NCBI RefSeq assembly: GCF_958298935.1
Contig: NC_084938.1
Coordinates: forward strand, 7,757,501 to 7,821,500
Direction of reading: 5' to 3'
Length of the DNA: 64,000 nucleotides
Source: Phragmites australis
Lineage: Eukaryota; Streptophyta; Magnoliopsida; Poales; Poaceae
The notes beneath the pieces are model-generated. The model saw nothing but the letters and a program-made list of their open reading frames with translations. It made no database searches and was not told the DNA's origin. The translations under genes were made by a program, and so were the position numbers. This document shows, piece after piece, positions 24,381 to 35,800 of this stretch (positions are counted from its first letter, which is position 1; each line of letters begins with the position of its first letter).

Positions 24381-25560
24381 AGAACTTGCGCAACTGGTTG
24401 ATGTTCTAAGAATTGTACATTTCACGGCCGTCCTCCATGGCTAGCTTGATTGCACATAGTCGGGTAATATTAATCATTGTGTAGGGCCCCTTCCATTTGG
24501 GGAGAGCTTATTCTGACCTGTCTTATTCTGAACTTTTCTTAGGACTAGGTCACCTACGACCAGTGTCTGCTCCCGCACCCATCGATCGTGGTAGTGCCTA
24601 AGGCTCTATTGGTTTCGAGCTGCTCGAATTAGAGCACGATCGCGGACTCTTCGATTAGGTTTATGTCATCCTCCTATCAAGCCACATGGTCGCCATCCGA
24701 GTAGTTGGCCACTCGAGGAGATTGGAGGGTGATCTCAGAGGGGAGCGTTGCTTCAGCATCATATACCAGAAAGAATGGAGTCTCGGTAGTGGCTCTGTTG
24801 GGGGTCATTCATAGCGACCAAAGTACTGTGGGGAGTTCATCCACCCAATGTATTGAGTAGCTCTGAAGCCGATCAAAGACTCATGTTTTGACCCCTTACA
24901 GTATCATCCCATTTGCCCTTTTGACTTATCCATTGCTCTATTGGTGTGCCACTGACGCGAATCATACGTTGGTCCCGATCTCTTCGCAGTAATCTCAAAA
25001 AATGTTGTTGGCGAACTAAGTCTCGTTGTTTATAACTATGTAGTTCGGACTGCCGAACCGCACTACCAACCCACGTATGAACTTAATCGCTGCTACGGCG
25101 GTGATCTTCTTGACGGGCTCAGCTTCTATCCACTTAGTGAATTTGTCGACTGCCACGAACAGGAATTCAAAACCGCCAGGGGTTTTACAGAATGATCACG
25201 TGATATTGAGCCCCCAGATAGCGAAAGACCAAGAGAGTGATATGGTTTGCAGTACTTGGGTTAGTAGGTTGGTATGTTGGCCATGGTACTGACATGACTC
25301 GCACCGTTTCATCAGCTCGCAAGCATCCTAGAGGGCCGTGGACCAATAAAATTCTTGCTGGAATGCTTTTTCGACCAAAGTGTGGTATGAAGCGTGGCTA
25401 CCACATATGCCTCTGTGGATATCAGAGAGCATTGTGCTCCTCTCTTCCTGAGTGATGCATTTCAGTAAAAGATCATTGCTCCCTTTGCGGTAAAGGCATT
25501 CCTCTACCAAGGAGTATCTGCGGACTCACCGTGTGACCTTTTCTGCTAACGCATCATCAT
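24381..25560 (-). pseudogene. Integrase remnant of the second Tat-type element
   Basis: The zinc-binding region reads DIHRGICGSHASYHTLV and AFQQEFYW (25,328-25,510). The core reads SFAIWGLNIT, VAVDKFTKWIEAEPV and VINNETQFANN. Two of the catalytic aspartates (WGLD and TDNGTQF in relatives) are Asn, so this integrase was dead even before its stops are counted. Confidence 0.7.
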
Positions 25561-27560
25561 CAGGGACTGCTAGATTCTGAAGGTAGTCCAAGATCTGAAC
25601 CATCCAGGTCATACCCAAATCAAGCAGAGTGACCACATGATGGCCACCTGAGGTCAACGGCACCAAAGGAGGTATTGCCTCAAATGGTGTTGCCTCTGGT
25701 GCTCCATTTCTAAGTGAAGCATCCCCTTCACCTTGGCCCGAGACCACGATGGATGGTCGTGTGAGCCTTTTTTCAAAGACTCCGATCGGGACAATTTCAC
25801 AAGAAGAAGTTAGACAGGGCAGCTCATTGGCTAGGAAGTTGTCCTTGCGAGGGATATGTCTGACCTCAAAGTCGATAAAGCGTCACTCTGGCTTTCTCAA
25901 TTCGAAGAGGTATGCCTTCATTGTCGGATCAGAGCACTGAAATTCCTTTTGCACTTGGTTCACTACCAGTAGCGAGTACCCTATCGCTAACAAGCATTTT
26001 ATCCTAAGCGTGAAAGCGCTCATATTCTAGACAAGAGGCCTTCATATTTCGCAATATTATTAGTGGCTGGAAAACATAATTGAACTACATACCTGAGTAT
26101 CTTGCCAATCAGTGAGGTTAGGATCACTCCAGCCCCTGCTCCCTTCAGCGTAAATGACCCATCAAAGTGCATGGTCCAATGCTCATCTATCTCTGGTCAT
26201 TATTCTTTCTCGGGCTTAAAGGACGACCACTCGGCCACAAAATCGACCAACGCTTGGGACTTGATAGCCGTTTGGGGGACAAACTGAATACCAAACTCCC
26301 CAAGATCTACTGCCCACTTTGCTATTCTTTCTGCTGCATCCCTATTGTAGAGAATTTTTCTAATCGGGAGTGAGGAAATTACCTTAATTTTGTGGGCCTA
26401 AAAGTAGTGTCTGAGCTTGCGAGAGGCCATCAGCATGATGTATAGTAGCTTCTCAGCCTATGGATACCGAGCCTTTGTGTCGTGTAGGACCTCACTAACG
26501 AAGTACACTGGTCGCTGAAGACCTTCTCATTTGATGACCAAGGCTGTGCTCGTGACTTGTGGGGTAGCTGCAGCATAGAGCAAGAGCTCCTTGTTTGGTC
26601 GAGGAGCGGACAAGATGTACCTTTTGAGATCCCAGAAGGTTGTTTTTGCTTCTGGCGTCCACAAGAAGTGGTCACTTTTCTTTAGGAGCTTGAACAGCGA
26701 CATCCTCTTCTCCCTAGCCTCAAGATGAACCTACTCAAAGCCGTCATACACATTGTTAGTTTCTGGATTTCCTTTAACTTGGTCGGGGATCTCATTTGGT
26801 TGATGACTCTGATCTTGTCAATGTTTTTCTCTATTCCTCAACTAGATACGAGGAAATTGAGCAATTTCCCTTATGGCTCTGATCTTGTCATGTGGTACTT
26901 TCGAAGGTTGTTGAACATTTCATCGAGGTCTGTGACCAGGTCGTCCCTAGTCCTACTCTTGATGACCGCATCATCAACATATGCCTCAACGTTTCTACCG
27001 AGCTGTGGTTGAAGAATAAGGAGAATACAACGCTGGTAAGTGGCACCAATGCTTTTTAAACCAAAAGGTATTTTTACATAGCAAAGGACCCAAAGGGTGT
27101 TACAAAAGCAGTCTTCTCCTCATCTTCTATGTACATGCTAATCTGGTGGTACCTCAAACAGGTATCTAAGAAGCTTAGAAGATCACTGCCGACGGTTGTG
27201 TCAACAAGCTAGTCGATCCGGGGTAGAGGGAAGAAATCCTTCGAGCACACCTTGTTGAGGTCGATGAAGTCGATGTACATCCTCCACTTACCATTGTGTT
27301 TTTGGACCATGACTGGATTAACTAGCCACTCCGAGTATTGCACCTCTCGGATGAAGTCTACTTCCAGGAGCTTGTCGATCTCCTCATGAAATTATTCCTT
27401 TCGATCGAGTGCATACCGACGCGCCCTTTGTTTTACTGGTCTAGTGTCAGGTCCTACCGATAACTTGTGCTCAATCACATCCCTAGGGACTCCGGGCATA
27501 TCGAACGGATTCCATGAAAAGACATCCACATTTTCCTGGAGGAAAGTGATGAGTGTGAAT
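25561..27560 (-). pseudogene. Reverse transcriptase / RNase H remnant of the second Tat-type element
   Basis: The minus strand around 26,900-27,000 reads NVEAYVDDAVIKSRTRDD, the polymerase active-site YVDD. RNase H-like sequence lies on the lower-coordinate side (25.8-26.4 kb). Reading is possible only across several frames. Confidence 0.7.
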
Positions 27561-28250
27561 TCCTATTTAGGGACCAGGCTGGTCCCAATCTAGACTGTCC
27601 TGGATGGATCGGAGTCGTCAAGGAAAATGGCCTTGAGTCGATCGTCTGGAGTAACGACGATGTGGACCTTCACCGAGCGACCACTGGGCCCAACGTTCTA
27701 GGGCTGCGACCCGGGAGCCAGCTCGACTATGTCGAGACTCCTCTTGTTGCAGTGCAGGGCCATCTTTACGTTGTCAATGAAAGTGATGGCTCCTGTCGGA
27801 CCAAGAATCTTGATGACCTAGTAAGTGTAGTGGGCGACGACCATGAACTGGGTTATCGTTGGTCACCCTAGGATTGCATTGTAAGCGGCCCTGAAGTCTG
27901 CCACATCGAACAACACCTTTTCAGTCCTGAAGTTACTCGGCAAGCCAAAGTTGACGGGCAGCTTGATTCATCCTAATGGTTTTGCTGAGGAGCCAGGGGT
28001 GATTCTAAAAAAGGGAGGAGAGAGTTTTAATGCGCTCCTTAGAATCTGCAGGGCGTCCAGCACGTCAGCAAAGAGGAGGTTGATGGAGCTCCCTCCATCG
28101 ACTAGTACGCGACCTAGACAAATGTTCTACACTGTTGGTTCAACCACGATGGGGTAGCGACCGGGGCGTTTGACCTGCATGGGGTAGTCGGCCTGGCTGA
28201 AAGTGTGGAGTACCTCCGATCACTTCAGGCACAGGCTTAGGCCTGGAGTG
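27561..28250 (-). pseudogene. Protease region remnant of the second Tat-type element
   Basis: This lies between the reverse transcriptase and gag remnants in the position held by the protease at 62.4-62.9 kb. The minus strand around 28,070-28,110 reads a VDGGSSIN-type word, the Tat-family protease active site. The frame is broken. Confidence 0.5.
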
Positions 28251-30060
28251 GTCGCCCACACCTTACGAACCATAGACTTATATTCCCTATTCGAGGAATA
28301 TGTTGCGGCGCCCCGAAGATATGGTGGTCCATGAGATCAGCTACTGTAAACCCAGCGCCGACTGGTCAGGGTCAGCCCCATCCTAACTATCATCTTCATG
28401 CTTGAGCCTGTGCTCCCCAAGCTCCTTGTCGATGATGCCTCGTACAACCTTGCATTCGGTCAGGTCGTGGGTGTCGGTATGGTGTATAGGGCAGTATCCT
28501 TGGCCCTTCCTTCTGTCATTTTTCTAGAAGCGCTGGCACGGTTGGCCGATCTGCTCAATCGCCATGACGTCAGACGGTCCTGCCTTGCATTGTTCTTCTT
28601 TTTCTCCTTTCGGCCCACACCCTTGGAAGAGGTGGGCTGGTCAGATGGCGATCGTGGCTTTGCATCAGTCTGATGCTCTTGGGCCTCTGCAGACTGCGCG
28701 CACTTGTCGGTGAGCTTGAAGAGCTTGGTAGTTCTTTGGACTTCCTTGGTGGCCAGCTTCTTGACCATCTTCTGGTCTCTGACCCCCTCCGGAAGGTTAT
28801 GACCACGGACTCACCCATGATCTTTGGAATGGTATTATGGTGTTCAGTGTAATGTCGGATTAAGTCTCGTAGCGACTCGCCCTATCGCTGCCTGACCTGA
28901 TATAGGTCATCCTCGATACCTGGTCAGGCGTAGGTTCCCTAGAAGTTGGTGACAAACTGGTCGCACATGTCCTCCCAAGAGTGAACCGACCTACGGGGGA
29001 GGTTCATAAGTCAGGACTAGGCTGAGCCGATCAAGGCAGCCAGGAAATAGTTGGCTATGACTTTCCCATGTCCTCTCAAAGCCTACACCATGGTGGTATA
29101 GATATGTAGGAACTCCTCAGGATTGGTCAAGCCATCATATTTTTTTGGCTAGGACCAGCCAAAATTTGTCTGGCAAGTGCACCTCCTAGAGCTAGGAGGT
29201 TAGGGCGTTGCACCCTGTCCCGTAACGGAGGGTCCCTCGCTGATGGACGGAGGCATGTGCTCGGGGAGCAATTCGACGCCTCCCAGCGAAGGGAAGGTGA
29301 GTGGTAGGGTTGCTTTCCCTTTTCTAGCTCATGTCGAGTGCGATCTCCCTGCTCTTGATTAGCCCTCTAATCTTGGATCACGCTGCAAAGGTCGCATTGG
29401 CGAAGAGATTCACGTAGGTCAGTGAGTTGGTTGTCCCATCGTGACGGGGGTCTCTAAGCATTTCCTGCCATGGAGGGAGCATGTGATCTTTCCTGTCATG
29501 GGGCCTGCTACGAGTCTTTGTGATCGTGACCTTTATTAGGCCTTGCGATGGACGTGGTGTTTGCCACCACGGTTTGGCGTTGGACATTCTCAACCAGGAG
29601 GACGAGGTCGCGTAACCAGGGGGCTACTAGCGAACCCTCTAGTACTTCTACCGGCGAGTGGCTAAGAAGCATTCGCATAGTCTACAGATTCTGTACGGGC
29701 GTCATGGCCTCATAGTCAAGCTGCTTAACGCAGAGCGGTGACATATCGCGAGGAGGGGAGCCCCTAGCGCCCACATGGTATGACGGCCTAGGTGATGATG
29801 ACGCCACAGACTGCACCCTATGTGGGAGCACGAGTGCTTCCACTGCCCCCTGCTGCATGGTCAGCCATGCAAACTTCACGTTGAGTCTTGGAGTCTTCAG
29901 ACTCCAATTCATTGTCCCATGCTTAGAGCGCACCGGCCTCATCTGGGTCGTACCCCATGACGAACACCTCACAGTGACCGGAGTCCTCAGAGCGAGACTC
30001 AACAGTTGCCGTAGATCTGGCCATGTGTAGCCTAGTCAAGTTATCAGCACTTATTGAAAC
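28251..30060 (-). pseudogene. Gag remnant of the second Tat-type element
   Basis: The piece at 28,460-28,768 (VKKLATKEVQRTTKLFKLTD, KCAQSAEA, then a Lys-rich GRKEKKK) is colinear with EKLGTHEVETTAELFALADK and WEKKKRRR in the element at the window end. The remainder to about 30,060 is degenerate capsid sequence. Confidence 0.65.
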
Positions 30061-30077
30061 ACAAAAACATGCCCCCC

Positions 30078-30093
30078 CTACCTGGTGTGCCAA
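30078..30093 (-). other. Primer-binding site of the second Tat-type element
   Basis: On the minus strand TTGGCACACCAGGTAG follows the LTR end after one base. It resembles the primer-binding site of grass Tat-type elements (TTGGCGCGCCAGGTAG-like, from memory of the family). Confidence 0.6.
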
Positions 30094-30094
30094 C

Positions 30095-30690
30095 TGTTGA
30101 GAGTTAATCCTCGATAATACTTCCAGGACATGCTGGATGATGGGTGCGTGATCGACATGTTCGGTGTGCATGTGTATGAATTCAAGAACACCAGGGTTAT
30201 CCAGTTTCAGGTCTCTCATGGGATAACAGTCCTACGTCCTGTGTATTCTTTTATGGATATTTACATATGTGTTCCTCTTCTTCTTACAAGCCCGGTCCTC
30301 CCCTATTTATATAGGAGGAGAGGTGTACATATAAACAGATCGTACCAGCAGCGTAACCGTTTTAACCTTGATGAAACCAACTACCCCTAGCTAGGGTAGG
30401 TATGCAGACCCTACATTGGTCGATCGGCCTGCCCTGTCCTATCACCCCACGCCGCATGCCCGCCTGCAACATCGTCCCATCTGCCATGCGACGCCACGCC
30501 TGTCTGTAACACCATCATGTAGTATTTAATGCTACGGGATGGGACACTGCCTCTCTGCACTGGCCAAGACTTCATTCGTTGGAGGGGGTGCCTGGGGAAG
30601 GAAAACACTTAAGTAGATAGCATTTAATACGACTTGATAGGTTGAGATGAAATATCTACCACAATGTCACAATGTCACATCTAGCAAGAT
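30095..30690 (-). repeat. 5' LTR of the second Tat-type element
   Basis: On the plus strand it starts TGTTGAGAGTTAATC next to the primer-binding site. It holds a minus-strand TATA box (CCTATATAAATAGG, near 30,303-30,316) with the AGGTCTCTCATGGGATAA block shared with 1.9-2.5 kb. The far end is approximate; CAATGTCACA near 30,682 is a candidate. Confidence 0.65.
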
Positions 30691-31039
30691 TTTTCCTCAA
30701 AACATAGTACGAGTAGTATTCAATTGGGTAGGCTGATGGTATATCTTGTCATATCGCTCATCAAGGTGCACTTTCCACTTCTTGTTTTCGTGTAGAATTG
30801 GAGTGTAGATCAAGGTGCTAGCACCAAACTCTGGAGATTCCATCCTGTTTTGACCAATTCTTGTGACCTACAAATTGAAGAAACCCTTCCTCTTCCACAA
30901 ACTGACTAGTGAGGCTGGTCGCGAGGCTTACCTCCACAACCAGGGGGCTGGTCGCGAGAGCCTCACTTGGTCACACGATAGGGTCGTAGTCTTTGAAAAA
31001 ATATCTACCGCTAGCTGACACTCCCTGAAAGGGGACCCC
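30691..31039. other. Chimeric junction with a duplicated 64-bp copia fragment
   Basis: Bases 30,731-30,794 repeat 31,156-31,219 of the adjacent copia protease region almost exactly (GGCTGATGGTATATCTTGTC onward). The rest of this interval has no coding signal. Confidence 0.6.
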
Positions 31040-34000
31040 CTTATTCTATACACAGACACTTGGGTTCTGGATTTTGGAGCTTCCTTCCATGTCACATCTG
31101 ATAAGTCTCAGCTGGTTGCTTGCAAACCAATCACTACTAGAGGTTCTATTCAGACGGCTGATGGTATATCTTGTCATATCGCTCATTAGGGTGCACTTTC
31201 CACTTCTTGTTTCCCTGTACCTGATGTTTCTTTTGTACCTCAGTTATCCATGAATCTCCTCTTCATAGGTCAAGTCACTGACCAAAACTGTTTTGTTGGA
31301 TTTGACGCCTCATTTTGTTTTATTCAGGATCTTCAAAGTGGGATTGTGATTGCGCCGTACCGGGTCTCCTGGCCTCTATGTTCTGGACATCTTGCATCTT
31401 CCTCCTTCCACCAACTCCACCGCTCATGTGTCATCAGCTGCATCGTCATCCACTTCATCTTTTACCCAGTGGCATCATCATCTTGGTCACTTATGTGGGT
31501 CGCATATGTCTGGTTTGATTCGGCAGGGTCGTTTAGGTCATACGTCCATTGAGTCCGCTTTTCATTGTAAGGGTTGCAAGCTTGGTAAATAGCTCCAACT
31601 CTCATATTCCAATAGTATTTCCCATTCTGATGTATGGGGTCCTTCACCTTTTGCATCAAAAGGTGGTCATAGTTATTATGTCATTTTTATTGATGATCAT
31701 TCTCGATATACTTGGATTTTCATGAAACGTCGCTCCAGTTGTGTTCTATATATCAATCTTTTGCTTGTATGGTCCATACTTAGTTCTCTACTGTCATTAA
31801 AGTCTTTCTCTCTGACTCTGGAGGAGAATATCACTCCTCTATTTTTCTTCAGTTTCTCTCCTTTGAGGGCACTCTTGCTCAGATCTCATTCCCCGGGGCT
31901 CATGCTCAAAATGGCATTGCTGAATGCAAACATTACAATCTTATAGAGACTGCACGCATACTCCTCATTGCATCTTGTGTTCCTTCTTATTTATGAGGAG
32001 AAGCTATTTCTACAGTCGTATATCTTATCAATTGGCAGTCATCTTCCAAGCTGGCTGGAAAATGCCCGGATGGGGCTCTTTTTGGTACTCCTCCTAACTA
32101 TGATCATCTTTGGATTTTTGGCTATACTTGCTATATCCTGCTTGCACCTCATAAGCAGACTAAGTTGACTGCCCAGTTGGTGGAGTGTGTTTTTCTTGGA
32201 TATAGTCCTGAGCATAAGGGCTATCAATGCTATGATCCTTCCTCTTGTTGCATGCGTATTTCTCGTGATGTGACTTTTGTTGAGGACCGTCCCTATAATC
32301 CCTCCACTCAGCCCACATCCTCTCCCACATAGTCTACTTCCATCCTATGTCTTCCTCCTCCTTCATCTAGTGATCATGCCCCTGTTCCATCTCCACCCAC
32401 ATCTGATTCGGTTTCCACTACTCCACCCATCCCTGCTCCGAATTTAGCTCCTCAACCATATGTTTCGCCTATCATCCATGTATACTTGTCAGACCACATT
32501 TCCTTATGATCATCTGTCCAATCCCACCTCTTTGGCTAGTCCTAATGCTCCTATCTTTATTGATTTTGATGTTGTTGATGAGTTTCCTACTGGTCCTCAT
32601 TATAATCTACGTGATTGTGCTACTATTAAGGCTCCTGACAGGCTGGGTTTTCCTCATATGAGTGCAGTTGTAGCTGAGGAGCCATCTACTTATTAGGACG
32701 CAGCTGGTATTTCTGAGTAGCAGTCTGCTATATCCGAGGAGATGTTGCACTTGATCGTATAGGTACTTAGGATTTTGTTCCCTTACCATCTCATGCAGTT
32801 CTTATCATATGTAAGTGGGTGTTTAAAATTAAGACAAAGTCAGGTGGTTCTATTGAGAGATATAAAGCTCGTCTTGTTGCCAGAGGTTTTCAGTAGACCA
32901 AGGGTCAAGATTATGATGAGATATTTTCTCATGTTGCTCACATGACCACAGTCTGCACCTTGATTGCAGTAGTTGCTACTCGTTCCTGGATTATTTCTCA
33001 GATGGATGTTAAGAATGCTTTTCTTGATGGTGATTTGCATGAGGAAGTTTATATGCAGCCACCCCCAGGTGTTGATGTTCCTGCAGGATATGTATGCCGT
33101 CTTCATTGAGCTTCCGCAACCTTCGATCCATCTATCTAAACATTGTTCTACTACACAACTGAGTTCATCATAGCAGCCATTCATCCTCTTCTATATGATA
33201 TTAACAAGGATGGTATACAGGAGATAGTTTTGGCTTCCCTTTTTTTTTTGTCCCTATAGATTTTCGTTGATCTCCTCGGATTCCAATCCAATTTCCCAAT
33301 CAGTGAGAAATAGACGGTCGGATGATTCTTCTATCTCCAAAAGGGCATACTTAGCTTCTCCTTCATGTAGATGATATGCTGATTATAGGAGATGATGTTG
33401 AGCATGTTGCTCATGTGAAGAAGAAACTCAATGATCAGTTTTAGATGTTTGATTTAGGCCCTATTAGTTACTTCTTGGGGATTGAAGTTATGACTTTTGA
33501 AAAAAGGTTTCTATCTTTCTCAATCTAAATACATTCAGATCTCATGGCTAGCTCTTGGCATTACTGATAATCGGACAGTTGCAACACCTATGGAGCTTCA
33601 TTTGCAATTTCGTCCTACCAGTGGTACACCCCTTGAGGACCCCTCTCGATATTGTCCTATTGTGGGTAGTCTTGTTTATCTCATTGTTACCAGATCTGAT
33701 ATTGCACATGCAGTTCATATTTTGAGTCAGTTTGTGAGTGCTTCTACTTCTGTGCATTTTGGTCATTTGCTTTGAGTATTACGTAACTTGAGGGGGACAT
33801 CATCACAGTGCTTGTTCTATGCCCGTTCTAGTCCGCTTTAGCTTTATGTTTATTCGGACTTCACTTGGGCGAGTGATCCGATGGATCGACGTTCTGTCAC
33901 TGATTGTTATAATCTTTTTGGTACTTCTCCTCTTACATGGAAGTCTAAGAAACAGATTGTTGTAACATGATCCAGTATAGAGACAGAACTTTGAGCTCTT

Positions 34001-34255
34001 TCCACTACCACTTCAGAGATTGTATGGCTTCGCTGGTTGTTGGCTGATTTTGGTGTCTCTTGTGAAACACTCACACCTCTTCTATACAATAATACTAGTG
34101 CTATACAAATTCCAAATGATCTTGTGAAGTATGAACTCACAAAGTATATTGGTGTTGATGTTTCTTTTACTTGGTCTCATTGTCATCAAAAAATCATTAC
34201 TCTTCAATATGTGCCATCAGAGTTGCAAGTTGTAAACTTCTTCATCAAAGCATAA
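31040..34255 (+). pseudogene. Copia polyprotein remnant
   Basis: The protease motif reads WVLDFGASFHVTSD, where DSGA is expected, so the active-site Ser is Phe. Integrase pieces include [12 protein letters not shown] and [10 protein letters not shown], then [13 protein letters not shown]. Reverse transcriptase pieces include KWVFKIKTKSGGSIERYKAR, QMDVKNAFLDGDLHEEVYMQ and HVDDMLIIGDD, followed by GPISYFLGIEV. RNase H pieces include YSDFTWASDPMDRRSVT and SSIETEL, near the end. Many stops interrupt the frame. Between PAGYVCRL (about 33,105) and LLLHVDDM (about 33,357) there are about 250 bases that do not read as the expected reverse transcriptase segment. Confidence 0.8.
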
Positions 34256-34335
34256 ACTCACAAGTGCGTCATCGGTTTAATCTACTCAAACTCAGTGTTT
34301 CTGAGTCTCCTATACCGCCTTAAGTTTGAGGAGGG

Positions 34336-34478
34336 TGTTAAGTATATACGGTAACATATTATCTTGGTATGGTAACATATTATTCTGACATATTGGCACA
34401 TGAGAACCGGCTCTATATATTGACATCAAGTCTATTGGACGTGTGTGCTCTCTCCCACAATTCTAGTCTAAGTTAACA
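34336..34478 (+). repeat. 3' LTR of the copia element
   Basis: TGTTAAGTATATACGG at the start, after a polypurine run, and AAGTTAACA at the end give TGTTAA/TTAACA termini. The segment is 143 bases long and has a TATA-like CTCTATATATTG. Confidence 0.6.
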
Positions 34479-34479
34479 C

Positions 34480-35000
34480 TTTGAATAATAGATTTTGAAA
34501 ATTCAAGTTTATATACCATCTTAGGGAAAATTTATCACGATTTCAAACATATAACTTTTGAATATGAACTCTATTTTTTATAATTTGGACGAGTTTAAAA
34601 CTATGGCCACAAAAACTTTAAAGTTTAAATTGCATTATGGAACCTTCTGACTTACATATTCATTAAAGTTTGGAACTAGTAAAAAACTACTCGTAACGGA
34701 ACTGGCATCCATGTTTAATCCGCATAAATAATACACACACCAACTGCATCTTAATTTTTTCGGTATCAACCCCCACAAGTAACTAATCTAGTAGTTAGCT
34801 ATAGATGATGTACTTAAACACATACATGTATTTAGACTACATAGTAGGTGGTAGATTTATAAGCCCCGAATGGGAATTCTGTTATATATGAAAAGTTGTT
34901 GTATTTTCTCAAACATCTATGATTAACAAGCTTTGTAGAATAATACATCCTAGAAACGGTCAAAGCCTGACGCCAATGGATATGTTCAAGTACAAAAATA
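34480..35000. repeat. Dispersed repeat, second copy
   Basis: Related to the 18,430-19,640 repeat. The shared words run in the same order and end with AAACGGTCAAAGCCTG. Confidence 0.5.
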
Positions 35001-35800
35001 TTTCATCACTAACTCACTAGAATCTTATGTTCTGCACACACAAAAAATGGAACAGCCTGTCAGCTACAGTAACGTTGGAGCTACAGTAAAATATCTACAG
35101 TGCCCTCACTCCTATGATGCTGAATCCGCTCCTGTCTGCACCAGCTACTTCAAATAAAAAGGTCTCGTGAAACTGAAAGTAACACAGAGTACTCCTTTCT
35201 ACTGATTTCTTCTCCGTTTCTTTTTGAGTAACTTTTTCTTGTTTCAACCAAGGCACCAATTATCTACTGGATTTTCCGATTATGACGCGTGATTACACCT
35301 AAGTAAGATCAAATCGGGTACCAGCTTCAAGTACACCTCAAGTGAATACTGCAAAGATCCAATCAGAATCAGGCAACAGTCAGGCAGTCATGTCCTCGGT
35401 TGGCAGTTGAAGCACAGTGCTCTGCTTATCCGATCCCTCTACCGGTCTTTGTACCTGCACGCATCTTCTGTCCTAAGCAATCCCATTTTTGTAGTCCTGC
35501 CATGCATGGCAGCTCACTCTCACTCCCATGGTGGTCGCCCACAGGCCATAGAGGAGAGCGAGCTAATGGAATGGCCATCAGTGCCTCCATCTAACTAACC
35601 ACCTTTTCACTGCACTCCCCTCCCGTACCTATCACCATGCATGCAAAGGTTCCATCCATCACCTACAAATCCCTGTCGCTGTCCTGACCGTCGCCGTCGT
35701 CGTAGTTGTTATCGCCGCCGCAACAAAGGGTGCCAGTGTGCCACTAGCTGTCTGTCGGTCAGCTAGAGCTAGGTGAGTGAACGAGGAGAGTGTTTAGAAC
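35001..35800 (+). promoter_or_regulatory. Upstream region of the kinase gene, with two RY motifs
   Basis: The 800 bases before the kinase start codon hold no ORF with a domain. Two CATGCATG words (35,511-35,518 and 35,636-35,643) match the RY motif bound by B3 transcription factors of the ABI3/FUS3 type. The first lies in a 16-base perfect palindrome (CTGCCATGCATGGCAG, 35,507-35,522). A clear TATA box was not found. Pyrimidine-rich and CGCCG-rich sequence at 35,680-35,760 looks like 5' UTR. Confidence 0.45.

Larger units (their letters stand above)
21930..30690 (-). mobile_element. Decayed Tat-type gypsy element, 3'-truncated
   Basis: Order on the plus strand: antisense ORF (21.9-23.75 kb), spacer, then minus-strand integrase, RNase H, reverse transcriptase, protease and gag up to about 30.06 kb, primer-binding site (30,078-30,093) and 5' LTR (from 30,095). 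The 3' LTR is missing at the left, where the sequence joins the zinc-knuckle remnant. Every coding part carries many stops and frameshifts. Confidence 0.75.
31040..34478 (+). mobile_element. 5'-truncated Ty1/copia element
   Basis: Protease, gag-pre-integrase, integrase, reverse transcriptase and RNase H are present in copia order on the plus strand, followed by a polypurine tract (TTTGAGGAGGG) and a short 3' LTR (34,336-34,478). There is no 5' LTR or gag. Confidence 0.8.
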
